A stretch of 64,000 nt of DNA from Owenia fusiformis (GCA_903813345.2 CAIIXF020000346.1:188001-252000), one strand, 5' to 3'. Counted from the stretch's first letter, positions 38,441 to 51,619 are shown. Translations and numbers: made by a program. Notes: generated from the letters alone by a model not told the origin.

Positions 38441-38929
38441 ACGACGCTCCTTAATTTTTTTGGTCCCCGATTTCATATCTGAGAATTGGCTGGTGCGGGA
38501 GCATATAAATTAGTGTGTAAATTGCCTCAGTGGTTACACACCTATTTTAATCTGGGAATTCCAGTTATCAGTTTCAGTATAAGATACAGCTGATTCAGGG
38601 ATTCATTGAGAGAGCTGAATATATCAGACTCAATGAATTCAGAGAAATGCTCAGTTTTGATCCTGCGAAGAACTACCAAAAAATACCAGCCATATTCTCA
38701 GTATTCTGATTTGCTTATGTTAGATTAAATGACTATATCTAGGCTAATTCAGTTTTTCATTTTCTTTTTTTCCCATTATGAATACATTTTCACTGAATAT
38801 TGTCATCAGAAAAATGTGTCAAAGAGGCTGAATATTGCAATGAAACAAATTAAGTTCATTTTATATTTCATTTGCAAGTTAAGTCTTTTTTTGCATTTTT
38901 ACATTTTGTAGATTTAATGTTCTCTTTTG

Positions 38930-39210
38930 AAATTTAATTTGGGTGATATTTCTTCATTTTCATAAAAAAAATTATTAGCATCATAAACTGATGAACTTAT
39001 TTCTCCAAGACTAGATTTCTAGACTTATGTTTCATTGAATCGGTCTATTGCACATTAGACCTGCTTCGGACAATTTTGATATTTTTTAATGTAGATTAAA
39101 TGTCCTCATTTGAATATTCATAATTTAATTTGAGTGTTATTTCTATATTTTTCATTAAAAAATTTTGAGCCGAAGAGACTGTTCTCCAAACGGAGACTTT
39201 TCCTTTAACA
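38930..39210. repeat. Dispersed ~190-bp repeat, copy 3 (diverged)
   Basis: Two tandem diverged copies sharing 'aatttaatttg(g/a)gtg', 'gatgaacttatttctcca' and 'ctccaaacggagact' with the families at 5210 and 26490. Confidence 0.5.
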
Positions 39211-39558
39211 CGGAAAGTTGAAAAGTCCCTAAAAACAACAGGCAATTTTGTGAAAACAACAAGTGAAAATTGCCTGTTGCCTGCTGCTAATGAAACCCCT
39301 GGTACATGTGTATAGTGCAGTATTGGTGTAGCCAGGGGGGAGAGGGGCGGGGTGAGATGGCACCCCCCAAATAAACAATAAGAATAGAGTCATTAGATAG
39401 AAGAAAATAGCTTTAAAATTTGTTTTATTTGAAGCTTCTAGTTCAAATTTGGAGAAAGTTACATCTTTGTAAAATGAAATGTTGAGATACTCCCTGAATC
39501 TTAAAATTGACCAATACGTCATCGAAACTAAATATCGTTTCGGTGATCTCAAAACCAT

Positions 39559-39721
39559 TCAAGGCCAAAAGCCTGAGGTATTATATGGCTGTTCACTTGT
39601 CTCATCTATAGAGTTTGCTAAAGATCTAGTATATGCAGTATCCATGTAGTTTTCTTTATATGCTTTAGTATGATCCATGATTTTAAGATCCTTGATATCA
39701 CCACTGATGTTAATCCTATAG
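39559..39721 (-). CDS. Candidate terminal exon, unknown protein
   Basis: After a plausible acceptor (tattatttctatag) the minus strand is open for 53 codons and ends in a stop. It contains SGDIKDLKIMDHTKAYKENY and ends NTSGFWP. Composition looks protein-like (charged, balanced) compared with the surrounding AT-rich noise, but no family is recognised and no partner exon was found upstream. Confidence 0.25.
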
Positions 39722-40006
39722 AAATAATATGAATGATTGAAATGATATGCTTTAAGCAATGTTTTAGTAAAGAAACTGCTGTTTATGTTTACCTAAGGGT
39801 TAATGAGACAAACAAAAAAGAAATATAACATTGTGGAGAAACGTGAGGTATCGGTATCGATAGAGGCAAGTTCTTGTTTCATATGAAACTTTCCATAAGC
39901 CAAGTGTAATTTTTCACTTCTTTTCATGAGCTCAGTAAAGCCGGATCTAGAAGGTGAATGAAACTAAAACCTTTCACTACTGATTCTGTTATGTGATCAA
40001 TATTTA

Positions 40007-41110
40007 CAGTAAAACCTGTGTATAGTGAACAATTTTTTGCCAAGAAAAAATGTTCACTGTTGGTAGGTGTTCACTACAGCAATGATTTGATTTCGCGGCA
40101 TTTTGCCGTATTATATAAAGAGACCAGCTATTAAAAGAGAGGAGGAATATTTATTTATTTATTAATTATTTATTTATTTAGATGTTCACTTTTTTTTAAC
40201 AGTGGCACTCTTACATTAAGGTGCATGTAATCGAAAAATATCCACAATTCCATGTTGGTTAAAACAGCACATTTTATCAAACTAAAATGAGTCTTAAAAA
40301 GAATTAAAACATATTCATATTTGAATAATAAATTTAAATTGTATTTTCTACCCATATTAACCCATGACACTCAAGCGTTAAGTATTTAATTTGTTGTAAT
40401 GCTATATACAAACTGACTTATTTTAGACTGACTGTCATCTGAATGGTTCATCCTTTTATTGTAAAATTTTTATCTCTATATAATTCTTTTTATCTCATCA
40501 AGATGGTCCTTTAAATAGTGGAATTTTTGAGACATTTGAGTCAGTTAAAGGACTTTATTGAATTAGTTAAAGGACATGATAGATGCAGTTAATAGTGAAA
40601 TGATCATGAATTATAATTTTGATCCAATCGTTTTTTTAAATTGACGGGATGAGAAAAAAGATTAAGTTGGGACTTAGCAGATAGAGGTAATAATAGTTAG
40701 CCAGATTATCTCCAAGCAATCAATCCCAGACGCATATCCTTTGTAACAAAAACAAAGCTTATTAAGAATTATAATTAGTCACACCTGTTTCAATAGAAGA
40801 GATCAAGATCTCAAATTGACCTTTTAATTATTTTTGGCAGGTAATATAAACATAAACTGCTTAACTCTGATAAGGCAGTTGCAGAAAATCCGCGAGAAAT
40901 CTTATATCTGATTCAATGTTCACTAGAGACAGGATAATTCAATTGATTTTGCCAGGGTTTAGTGTTCACTGTTCATAGTTGGTAGGTGTTCACTATAGGA
41001 TTGCACTTTAACATGGGAGTCAATGGGAGAAAAAGGTTTTGCCGAATAAAAACGTTCACTGTTAATAGGTGTTCACTAGAGAGATGTGTTCACTAACTCA
41101 GGTTTTACTG
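40007..41110. mobile_element. Pogo/Tigger-like non-autonomous element
   Basis: Ends CAGTAAAACCTG (left) and CAGGTTTTACTG (right) are inverted and flanked by TA. CAGTAAAACC ends with TA duplications are typical of pogo/Tigger elements. Subterminal motifs 'tgttcactgttggtaggtg' and 'gtgttcacta' recur near both ends (40050, 40975, 41050, 41090). No transposase frame. Confidence 0.7.
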
Positions 41111-41267
41111 TATGTGATGCCATTATTTTATCATCTCTCACTATCTTACATAATTTGACCTGCAAAGTTTCTGACACACACACAGTTAATGATTATAGAA
41201 CCTATTTAAAGGCCCTATGCAAAATTTTACCATTAAGCTGATATAAAATATTATATTTCCTTTTCTA

Positions 41268-42145
41268 TTATGTCACTGCCATAAGTGTTGGCATATTGTT
41301 ATGGTCTCCAACTTTTCTGCCGTGGCGGTTGGTGTTTGGCATTAATTGGTATCTGTGACAAATGGCAGGTGTTGACACTTTGCATGTTAATGATTTTTAA
41401 CTTGTATGCTAAAAAGCAATAAATTGGGAATCAAAAGATTTTCTAGCTTTAAATAATAAATGAACTTGGTGATACCTGCTTTAATTTTCTTATTTGATTA
41501 TGAAGCATAATATTTTCTAGCTTTAAATAATAAATGAACTTGGTGATACCTGCTTTAATTTTTCTTGTTTGATTATGAAGCATAATATTTTCTAGCTTTA
41601 AATAATAAACAAACTTGGTGATACCAGCTTTAATTTTCCTGTTTGATTATGAAGCATAATATTTTCTAGCTTTAAATCATAAACAAACTTGGTGATACCT
41701 GCTTTAATTTTCTTATTTGATTATGAAGCATAATATTTTCTAGCTTTAAATCATAAACAAGCTTGGTGATACCAGCTTTAATTTTCTTGTTTGATTATGA
41801 AGCATTATTAATAAATTATATCATTGTCATCTTAATATACAAATATATACACTTTATTGTTAAGTTATTTTTAGCTTTCCAACCACCTTAATGAACATTT
41901 AGCTTATGAGGTCATGTGAATTATTCAGTGCCAATTTTGTAAAAAAGTTTTTCGCTTTCTAGATACACAATTTAAATAGTTGCAATAAATTGAACTCCGT
42001 TATAGATTAGATAGTTAGAGGCCAAAAGTACATCTTAATTCATTGAGCCTCCAAAAGTCACTGTGAAGGCCAAGCATGTGAAGATGCCAAAAGTTGGACT
42101 CCAGAAATTGTTGACAGATTATGGATGGACAGACAGACAGACAGA
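41268..42145. mobile_element. Pearl-like element with 74-bp core repeats
   Basis: Head 'tatgtcactgccataagtg' with 'atattgttatggtctcc' matches 3453-3610. Five tandem 74-75-bp units (41441, 41515, 41590, 41664, 41738; 'ttctagctttaaat') follow, and a (GACA)n run with 'gatggatagatg' lies at 42129-42160. The exact right end is uncertain. Confidence 0.55.
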
Positions 42146-42544
42146 TGGATAGATGAATGATTTTGTGATTTCATAGCTTCACTAATGACCATGTGAGCCA
42201 AAACAATAAACCAAATGATCAAAAAAATACCATATGATCTTTTTACTCCTCACCTTATAACATTATAACTAAACAACAATAGTTTGGACTAAAACAGTTA
42301 AATTAAAATGTAAAAGTCTTATAATCTCAAATACATATAAAATTAGTGATAGAATAACTGCCCCCATATGTTGCAAATATTTCAAATAGATAATACAAGG
42401 GTGGGAGAGCTTTGGTAAATTGAAAATTTTCTAACTACGTGATGTGCATGATGGAAATCACTCATACATGTAGTTTTATATAAAGAAGGCAGGTCAGTAT
42501 AGGGACGTATGTACGTGTAAGTGATTGATAAGTAAACATCGTTC

Positions 42545-44423
42545 CAGTGGCGTAGCCAGGAAGGAAAAAGCGACGAGGCAAAACTATTTCTTAACCAATC
42601 ACATTGTCACAACGCAAAACGCATTATGATACTTCAACCCAACGCAATTGAGTAAGCTTAATATACAAATTCGGACCGAAAGAAGTCATCTTTTGAACAA
42701 TTTATTTATAAAACAACTCTTCAGTTTTACAGAAAGGGGCAGATTTAGTAGAACAATATCAAACAGGCAAACTTTTCAGCAACAATTTGTTACAACGCTG
42801 AGCGACGGACGCCGAACATCGTCCACTTTTTTTAAGTAAGAGACAATAACAATACAGTGCGTCCCATAAAAAACGCAACAAACAAATACATTGTAAAATC
42901 ACAAAACCAGTGATGATAACATCAATTTGATTTAGTTTACCAGGAAGCCACATATCTCCTCTTTCCAATGGTATGTCAATTATTCATATAAGACCACGGA
43001 CCACTGAATAATCATTCCTTTTGCAAAACGTGCCAAAATCTGCTCTGGACCAAGTTTTAGACATTGCAACAGTTAACAAAGAGTCATCAATGAGGTTGCT
43101 ACTCTCGGCCAAAACCTCAGATGATTCATATAAAGGTGTGCGACATGGACACACAGGCCAGTCCGCTCTGTGTGTAGAGAAATAGTGGTCATGTGAAGGG
43201 GCATGTGTGTAGAGAAATAGTGGTCATGGGAAAGGGAATGTAATCTTTCATGATTAATCTTTCATAAGATGACAGGCAACGACTGTTTATGCCACTTTTT
43301 CCATATGTTTACTAAATGAAATTGATGTAATCGTCACTGGTTTTGTGATTTTGCAATGTTTTTCTTTGTTGTGTTTTTTGGGACGCACTGTATACATATA
43401 TGGTATAGGTAATGTAAGTAACACGATATCACTCTGGTGGCATAAAATATAGCAATCAATAAATACAGATAAAAGTCAGTTTTTTCATATTCATCGGTTG
43501 TATCAGATAAGAATATACTTGCTTTTTTCCTCCCAAGTAAAAATCTATCGTTTAAACTGAATCTTTCATAGATCTCATATGGCAAACAAACATTATCATC
43601 GTGTAATATACTTACATGTACAGCGTTTTTATCAAATATACTGGCCATACAATATACTTATTAATATATCCTGTCGGTGCACGATGGAATCAGACTATAT
43701 AATTACTTGTGTCTATTTTCGTAATTCAAAAAGATCAGTGATTTAAATGCTATAATTGTAATTTGGAGAATTGTTTGACAAAAGTAAAATTGGTTGTCTG
43801 AGTACGTTTGAGATTAAAATATTATACTTTCAATAGAAAAATAAAAAAATAATAAAAAAATGAATTTCAAAGATCGGCGTTTCAGCGCAGTGCACATTGA
43901 TTACTTTTAAGTTTTACACTTTATGCTGGAAGTTATAAAAATGATTTTTTTACCAGGGTAAAATTGAATTTCGAATAATAATATTTCCTTGAGTAGGTTA
44001 GTGTTGATAGACCTTCCTAGGTCGTTATATCTGGGCGATAATAAAAAAGAAATACCCTTAATAATAAGGTATACCTGATCTACTTGCCACAGTGAGTCTT
44101 ATATCATAATATCAATCAAAAATCTGAACATGGCGCCGTTATAATTTGGTTAAAAAAACGAAGGCTAACGATTTGATGCGATATGCGAACGGTATAAAAT
44201 CGCACGCAAGTGTCTTGAGAGTTGGCTATTTTAAGTTCTATATAAAGGGTACATGAAATTATATTTAGATAAAATCAACAGAACACAAGCTGTTATTTTA
44301 ATGGTATGTTTTCAAGAAAAAGATACTCATTTTTAATAGTTTTATATCCGAACATTATTTTTCAAAGGCTGAAAAAAGCGACGAGGCAGCTGCCTCATTT
44401 GCCTCAACGTAGCTACGCGCTTG
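42545..44423. mobile_element. hAT-like non-autonomous element
   Basis: Left end CAGTGGCGTAGCCAGG and, inverted, right end CAAGCGCGTAGCTACG. 'aaaaagcgacgaggca' follows the left end and recurs in direct orientation just before the right end. TCGTTC flanks both sides. CAGTGGCGTAGCC ends are typical of hAT-type elements, though a full 8-bp duplication is not exact. No transposase. It hosts an inner element at 42855-43390. Confidence 0.6.
42855..43390. mobile_element. Tc1/mariner-type MITE nested in the hAT-like element
   Basis: CAGTGCGTCCCATAAAAAAC at the left end is inverted at the right (...TTTTTTGGGACGCACTG) over about 60 bp with some mismatches. TA on both sides. A direct repeat 'gtgtagagaaatagtggtca' occurs twice at about 43160 and 43207. 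Confidence 0.8.
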
Positions 44424-44694
44424 TCGTTCAGAATAAAAATGAATTTATATTGGGTCGAGTATAAATAATAATTTATTCTCTTAAAACATATTATAAGTAT
44501 CAATTTAAACTATTAATTCAATGACTTACTAGGTAGTTCTGTAGATACATTTTGGGATATATGATTAGTAAAAAAGAATTGAAAGTCAACAATTAACTTG
44601 GTTCAGTGATCAAGATCTCATGTTAATTCCAAATAGGCCAACATAGTAATTCTGTTTCACATATTGAAAAATTTGAGTAATTTTTTTATTTGTT

Positions 44695-44897
44695 AGGCCC
44701 GAGCCAGGGAGGGGGGGGGGGGTGTTCATAGGGTTTGGGCGAACCCCCCTTGCCAAAAATTCTTTCAAAACCATGCAGTTTTTCACCATTTTGAGCACTT
44801 TTCAAGTGATTTTAGCCATATTTGGGCCAAAATTGTCAAATGTGAACCCCCTGGAAATTTTACTGAACCCCCCTTGGCAAATCCTGGCTACGGGCCT
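44695..44897. mobile_element. Short AGGCCCG-ended MITE
   Basis: AGGCCCGAGCCAGG (left) and CCTGGCTACGGGCCT (right) are inverted, and TTTGTT flanks both sides. Contains a run of about 13 G. Two related copies lie at 45965-46098 and 46184-46272. Confidence 0.65.
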
Positions 44898-45191
44898 GTT
44901 TGTTAATATTCTTTAGCCATATTTTGAATTATTTCATGAAGACGCAAAAATAATGAATTTTGAATTATTACCTGTGCAGTTTTGTGTACCGCTCTCAGAA
45001 AATCTCATCGATGAAATGTAAAAAATGCTGATAAATCAAGTTTTAACAAGTTATTTCTAACTATTGTGAAATATTTTATGATGAATTGTAAAAATACTAG
45101 TACCCAATAAATCTGATTTTTAATATCAGCATCAAGAATTGAAATGTTTAAATATTGTCTAAGTCACAGTATTTGTTACCAGCAAACAACA

Positions 45192-47231
45192 GGTTATAAT
45201 GAAAACACGCGCTACGCGCTAACGCGCTAGCGCACTAACACACTGTTCAGAATGATCGTTCCCACAGGCCCGGGAACATGTATAAAAATCGAGTGAGTGA
45301 AGAGATTAGGTGGCTCATCAGAAAGCAGAAGTATGAAGAAGCGTTTGATCGTTAACTGTGCAAAGATTATCGATTGTCAGTGTGTTTTATCTGATTTAAA
45401 AGGAAGATAGAAAGTACAAGATGAATGGTCGCAGATATGCGAATATGCTCCCTATTTCATTGCATTATTTGGGTCCATCCATCGGCGAGAAAAATCCCGT
45501 TTCGAAATCTGACCCGGGGGCCCGACTACTTGACTAATGACTTAATATAATGTTTATTTGTCGCATGTTACCTCTTAATATCAAGTCATGGATGTTTTAT
45601 ATATCTTTACTCTTTGTATTTGAAGTTATATCTCACATGACTTACCAAACGGTGGAATAATTCAGGCGTTGCATTTATATTTTTCCATTTTTCTTTTCGT
45701 GCCCGGTTACTCTCTTTCGCTTTCATGGGGGGGGGGGGGGGTGTATAGGGTTATCGTATAAGAGGAGGGTGAAAATCTATTGTGTATGGCCGCATAAGAG
45801 GGGGCAACATTTATCGTATATGGCATCGTATAAGTTAAATAAACATATGTTTTAAAAGAATTAAAGAAGCCTATTATGAAATTTAAAGGCAGTTTGAACG
45901 AATACTGCAGATCCAGCTTATCCCCATAAATTTGGGATTTCAATACACAAGTAGTTGTGGGGGCTTGCCCGTAGTCAGCTTTTTTCCAGGGGAAGCTTTT
46001 TCACAATTTTGGCTAATAATCATGAAAAAAATCTCAGAATGGTGAAAAACTGCATGATTTTGAAAGAATCTCTGGCTCCCCCTCTGGCTACGGGCCTGAT
46101 TGTGGGGGTGATTTGAAAAATCAGTCCCACGTTTATGGGGGTAATTCAGATCTCTATATAATAGTCTCTATATGCCATATGCCAGGACAGTAACCAGGAT
46201 TTCCCAGGGGGGGGGGTCACTTTTTCAAAAATTCCAAAGTCACCCTCCGAACCCCCCTGGCTTCGGGGCTGTGTACTGCCTATTTGCCGTATGATTATAC
46301 ATTTGGTACTACGTGGATTCTTGCATTATGTTAATTCCTTCTGAATATTATCCAAACTTTTCTCAACGGTAATTTCAAAATTATCGTACAGATATATTAT
46401 TTACCCGACCTTTTTGTGTTGGTTCACCGTCTATATAGGGAGATGTGAAAAATATTGCATACACTGTATGTTATACATGTAAAAGGGGTGAAAAATGCTG
46501 TAAATGGTATAAGACTGAAGGGCTTGTGAAAAATAGTGTATATGGATTTCCAAGACCCCTATGAACCCCCCTTTCATGTTTGCTTTCGTTTTTCTCAATT
46601 TGATTTTAGATTTAAAAAGTTTTGAATTACGTCAGTCCCAGTGAATTGTATTACCTATTTTACCAGGAATATTGTTGAAAACAGGATTGTATTTCATTTG
46701 GAATTAAAGTTTTAAATAAGAGACGATTTAAAAAGTAATGTAAACCCGACCAGCGTGTTTTATCATTGTCCAGTAATTGGCCGTAAATATTTATTAATTC
46801 TAAGTTACTCATGTTCTTTCAGGTCAAATACAGAGAAAAGTACACGTTCATTTAGTTTTGGAATTATTTCCTAAATTGAAGTTGAATTCTGTTTTTTAAC
46901 GGTGTGAAGAACATCTTAATTGGTCTTATATTTTTAGAGAAATCGTAACTTGAAAAGTGTAATTTTCGAGAGGCTTTGTTTATTTCCTGCGGCCGCAAAG
47001 TTCACATCAAAGTCTGATTGACAGGTTAGCGGTGATTTATACAGTCTTTGAAGTGTCAATGTTTTGACAAGTTCCCAGGGAGTCATAACCCTAATTATAC
47101 ATGTCCCTTGGCCAAGGGTATAGACCAATCATAAACATGTGCTTAAAACATGCGCACACATCGTGGGGGAAGGATCATTTTCTATTAGCGCATTGGCGCG
47201 TTAGCGCGTAGCGCGTGTTTTCATTATAACC
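45192..47231. mobile_element. 2.04-kb Mutator-like element with 9-bp target duplication
   Basis: Ends GGTTATAATGAAAACACGCG (left) and, inverted, the same at the right, matched over about 45 bp rich in GCGC. Direct repeats CAAACAACA flank it exactly (45183-45191 and 47232-47240). A 9-bp duplication fits Mutator-like elements. Interior has no transposase; two small AGGCCCG-type MITEs (45965-46098, 46184-46272) have inserted into it. Confidence 0.8.
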
Positions 47232-47261
47232 CAAACAACAATTGTCTCTAGCAAATGCAGA

Positions 47262-48445
47262 GCTGTCAAGTGTCCCGCGAATGGCGGGATTATCCCGCGA
47301 ATTTGACCAAAATTTGGCTTATTCGCGTGTCCCGCAATGTCCCGCGAATTCCCGCAAATGACGGCTTTGACCTCCGCGAATTTTCAAAATTGTAACAATC
47401 CCCGAGGCTAAATAATTGTTCATTATATTGTGATATAAGAAGCTAAGCTTTTTGCACTTTTGAGGAGTCAAGTTTACCTAATTTGAAAAGTGCTGCCGAA
47501 CTCCCAGTGCATCAGATCATCGAAGACTGCTTTTGGAAGGAGCATATAGTACACTTATAAAACTATGATTTTGATCCAAATAACACCATAGTTGGCTTCT
47601 AGCATGCCGTTTGGTATCAAAATAAAAAGGAAGAGTGCAAATTTCATTTTAATTACGGAAAAGGGATGTATGTCACGATTAGTTCAATGTTGGCCTTTTT
47701 ACTACGCGTGTCACGGCCTTCATCTCAGAACTGAACAAATGTTAGCAAACGCGAGTTCCAATAAATGGACACTGATATCTCGAAAAGAAACCTGACTCCC
47801 CATAATTTGATGTAGAATAATCGAACCCCTATACGAATAGGTACATTTTGATATATAACACTATGTGGGTAAATGTTTCATAGTTGGTCACGAACACCAT
47901 AAGTGCAAAGTATTCACAAGAATTTTTGAATTTCGTGTCGGATTACGGTACTCACACCTAAAGCGTGGTTTTTGATAGTTTAATAATAGTTCTATGCGTA
48001 TTCAGGTATTGTGTGGAATTGTGTGGAATTGTGTTGACGTTTACTTAAGTTAAGTGCATTATATTTGATAAATCAGTATCTGAAAGTTTGATTCAAGAGT
48101 ACTTTAACATTAAAAATCCCTTGAATGTCCTGCGACATCCCGCAAAAGGTTGATGTCCCGCAAAATCCCGCGAATTTAGGGCACTTTGTCTAGAAAAATT
48201 ATCCCTCTCTGAAGTCTTTGGTGGTTACCCTGTTAATTGTCCCGCAAGTAGCGTGTTTGTCCCTCGAATGGTCCCCGAAATCCCGCGAATTTGATCAAAA
48301 TTTGACCTTTTAGCGCAATCACGCAAATCCCTTAAATGTCCCGCGAAATCCCGCGAATTTAGGTGGATGTCCCGCAAAATCCCGCGAATTTTTGGAACAG
48401 GGTCTAAAAAATCTGTCCCGCGAGAAAATCTTTGGGGGTTGACAG
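47262..48445. repeat. Region rich in TCCCGCGAAT motifs
   Basis: Variants of 'tcccgcgaatttg' occur many times at 47270-47380 and 48120-48425, with ctgtcaa near the left limit and ttgacag near the right. Probably a repetitive or transposable element with internal motif duplication; class unknown. Confidence 0.5.
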
Positions 48446-48550
48446 TACTGCAAATGTTTGGCCCAAATTGTTTCTCAATTTTTTGTAATTACTTTCAATA
48501 TTAAACCTACCATGTAGTAGTGATTTGTCTTGACTTGTTTTTATCTCAAT

Positions 48551-49843
48551 CACGGTGTATAACCCAAACGCTCCTACATGCACGACGGAGCGTTTCAGTA
48601 CTGAAATTAAACAAAGAAACGCTCCGGAGTAGGAAAACTGGCTGGCGGGAATGATGAGCCGTCTGACGATTTCCCCAATAATGGGAATAAGAGGTATGAG
48701 TTACATGTTTCGAGTATACCATTCGATGGGTGTGATATTCATGTTGTACGTGGCTGGCTGTTGACGTTTGAAGCAATTAGGAAGAGCTATACGAAGCAGT
48801 ATAGTTATCAAAATTCAAAAACGTATTTGTCATTCTACCGGTCAAAACCCCTTTTGTCGATACATGTGATTAGTTGAGCCAAGATTAGAGCACCAACGTA
48901 TATTTTAGTCAAATTCCAACGCTTCAACGCACCATTCATTATCGTAATAGTGATTTGATGACCGAAAATCCAGTCTTAAAAATGATGACATTCTCATATT
49001 CAAGAAACGCTCCGATCTGATTAACACAGTGAACTGGAAACGCTCCGGTAGTCTAGATCAGTTTAAGAAATACATAGCTTGCCTTTCCTTTTCAGGAAGA
49101 GAAAGAAAAGATCTATTATACCCCTTGGCATCAATAGAAGAAAGATTAATTCACATATAAATTTTCGTTTTTTCTATAGTTTTATGATTTAGCACATATG
49201 TAGGCATGTCATCATCTAATGTATAGGCTTAAATCAGCTAGTTGCACGTTTAGCACCACCAGGTTCAGATGTTTCAATTTGCCTAACAAGTACAACACGT
49301 TTTTAAGAGATAGATTCGATTCGGGACTCTTCTCTAATAATCTGAAAATGATATCAAAACAAAATGGTAAGAGCGTTTCTAAAATTGTGTTCTAAATCGA
49401 CGGAGCGTTTCGAGAAAAACAAGCGATTTCTCGAGAACAAGTAATTGATCTGGACTGGGATTTTAGGAAATGAGAATAAACGAGTTTGTGATCTACTACT
49501 TTAACAGAAAGATTAACGTTTTCATAGAAATACTAGTTTAATTCGTAATTTGTGGTCAAAACGTCATCTTCAGATTCATTCGATCTACACTACGGAGCTT
49601 TGATCAAGCAAATAACAGTTTACCACCAGAAGTTGAATAAATAAGATCTTTGCTCACGGTATTGTTCATCGAATGGTACATAATATTTCACCATAACATA
49701 TGATATGTAAGAGAAGCGAGAGAAACAATACTTACGGTCATAGTGGAATCTTCATTAGCCGCCATTTTATTTCGCTCCGGAGCGTTTCCGCGTAAATGTA
49801 ACGCTCCGTCGTGCATGTAGGAGCGTTTGGGTTATACACCGTG
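48551..49843. mobile_element. CACGG-ended DNA element with repeated GGAGCGTTT motif
   Basis: Ends CACGGTGTATAACCCAAACG are inverted over about 44 bp; TCAAT flanks both sides. The 10-bp word GGAGCGTTTC or its complement occurs about eight times, mostly toward the ends (for example 48587, 48618, 49010, 49040, 49400, 49785). Repeated subterminal words are typical transposase-binding sites in CACTA-type elements, but the CAC start alone does not prove the class. No transposase. Confidence 0.7.
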
Positions 49844-49848
49844 TCAAT

Positions 49849-51072
49849 GTCGAAATATTTTAAATGAATCACAAATTCTGGAATATTCTTCAGTGCCAAA
49901 TTGTAAACAAAAATAAAATTTTATCTAGCTCAATCTTGAGTGAGAAAACTGATCCAGTGTGTACAGGTGTACATGAGCTTTTTTATTGATGCTGCATGAT
50001 CAGGTTTGGAATATTCTGTTTACTTCAAGTTGACTTTAAAGCAAGGTGCATCATTTGGAGTACACAAAAATGGTTGATCACAAAGCATTTGCTCGGATCT
50101 TCGTTGACTAATCTTACATGGATCAATATTTAATTGTAATAATATTTCAATAATATTACCATAATATTCATCTTAAGACCAAACACTACAATTCATTAAG
50201 TCAGGAAAAAACTAATATTAGTACTACCAAATTGGTTTATTCCAATCAAAAGGAGATTACAAAAGAATGCTGGGAGCTAGTCTCCCTTGTTGAGTACATG
50301 TATAATGTACAAATGCTCATACATAGTTCATACTTATAATACTACAGATTTTTGTTCAACATCATATTGAGCCACCCAAAGTTAATGGTTAGCATAAATA
50401 TACACTAATTGTAGCCTATTTATTATTAACATGTACATGTAATTTATAAACTCCCTAAAATGTACAAACTACTGTGATGCACTATAATAATATTCAACAG
50501 TCAAAGAGTAATGGCTAATATATATTTGCATGTGTAGCCTTGAAAGGGTTTATTATTAACCTGCCCTTACAAAAAATTGACTTAAAATACTTCAACATGC
50601 AATACATTAAGGTGTCATAGCAACCACATTTTTGAATATTATTGATTTTTACAAAGATCTAAAAATATATTGATGTCATGTACGTACCTGTTCTGAGAAA
50701 CGAAAGTAGAATCGGGAAAGTACTTTCATAAGAGAACATTGATGCAGAATGATTAGTATGGTTTCACTAGAAGTAGGTTAGTTTTGGTTTCGGTTTCGAT
50801 CATGTGACCATATTGATCTGCTTGCAATATGGTAAAACCAAGGCTTATGTACTGAACATTGACCATATGCCAATCCAATATGATAATACACTGAATGCAG
50901 TATTATAACTACAATAGCCTGTAAACTGTAATATTAATATACAAATAGGTACTGGAATACTAATAAATGAATGAATGAAAGAATGAATGAATTGAAATCT
51001 AGTTTTTATTTACACATAGAATGAACTTGATTCAATTTGAATATTTTATGACAACCACGAGAGAGTTTTTAA
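49849..51072. other. No supported gene
   Basis: AT-rich sequence with an (AATG) microsatellite at about 50966-50990. No exon, RNA or inverted repeat supported. Confidence 0.4.
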
Positions 51073-51204
51073 TGTATTGTAACAGTTAGGCCTTTTTGTG
51101 GATATTTATGGTAGTGTGGACTAATAGACCTCTGTATACCTTGTGGGTTACGTGACACACGTTAAATGTGTTTGCACCAAAGATTCAACAGAACATTCAA
51201 TTAT

Positions 51205-51210
51205 ATTTAT
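51205..51210 (-). terminator. Polyadenylation signal AATAAA
   Basis: Minus-strand AATAAA about 130 bp before the inferred end of the LTR, consistent with an LTR polyadenylation site. Confidence 0.45.
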
Positions 51211-51389
51211 TACACAACAAACGATATATTGTGGCGTCTGTAGGCCCAAAATTGTGTACATCAAATAGCAAAATGTCCTTGCAATAAACTTGAATAGAAC
51301 CAATGTTCGTTGTTGTTGTTGTTGTTGTTGTTGTTATTATTCACTGTAAGTCTATACATATAAACATCAATTGTGGGATTGGATTGAAG

Positions 51390-51596
51390 TCACACAAAGT
51401 TCACTGTACTCAGGCTGAAGCCAAGCGATGACTGCAACACTGGAATCTGTCTAGTTGGTACTGGAGCAGATTGATCATTAGATTCTTCGTCTGTAGTGGT
51501 AATGCAAACACGAGTGCAAATTACAAACATCAAACAAAGGAGTACAAACGATATGCTGCCCACAATCAAAGCGATGAAAAGAACATCCAGTTCCAT
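51390..51596 (-). CDS. Small single-pass membrane ORF within the LTR
   Basis: 68 residues. Residues 3-28 form a strong hydrophobic helix (LFIALIVGSISFVLLCLMFV) followed by CTRVC and a polar, acidic tail (TTTDEESNDQSAPVPTR). It has the form of a type III/signal-anchor membrane peptide. Unlike the neighbouring satellite its sequence is not repetitive. No homologue is recognised; it may be chance. Confidence 0.3.
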   Translation of the reverse strand: MELDVLFIALIVGSISFVLLCLMFVICTRVCITTTDEESNDQSAPVPTRQIPVLQSSLGFSLSTVNFV

Positions 51597-51619
51597 ACAA
51601 GGACCAGTATCTTGTCTTG

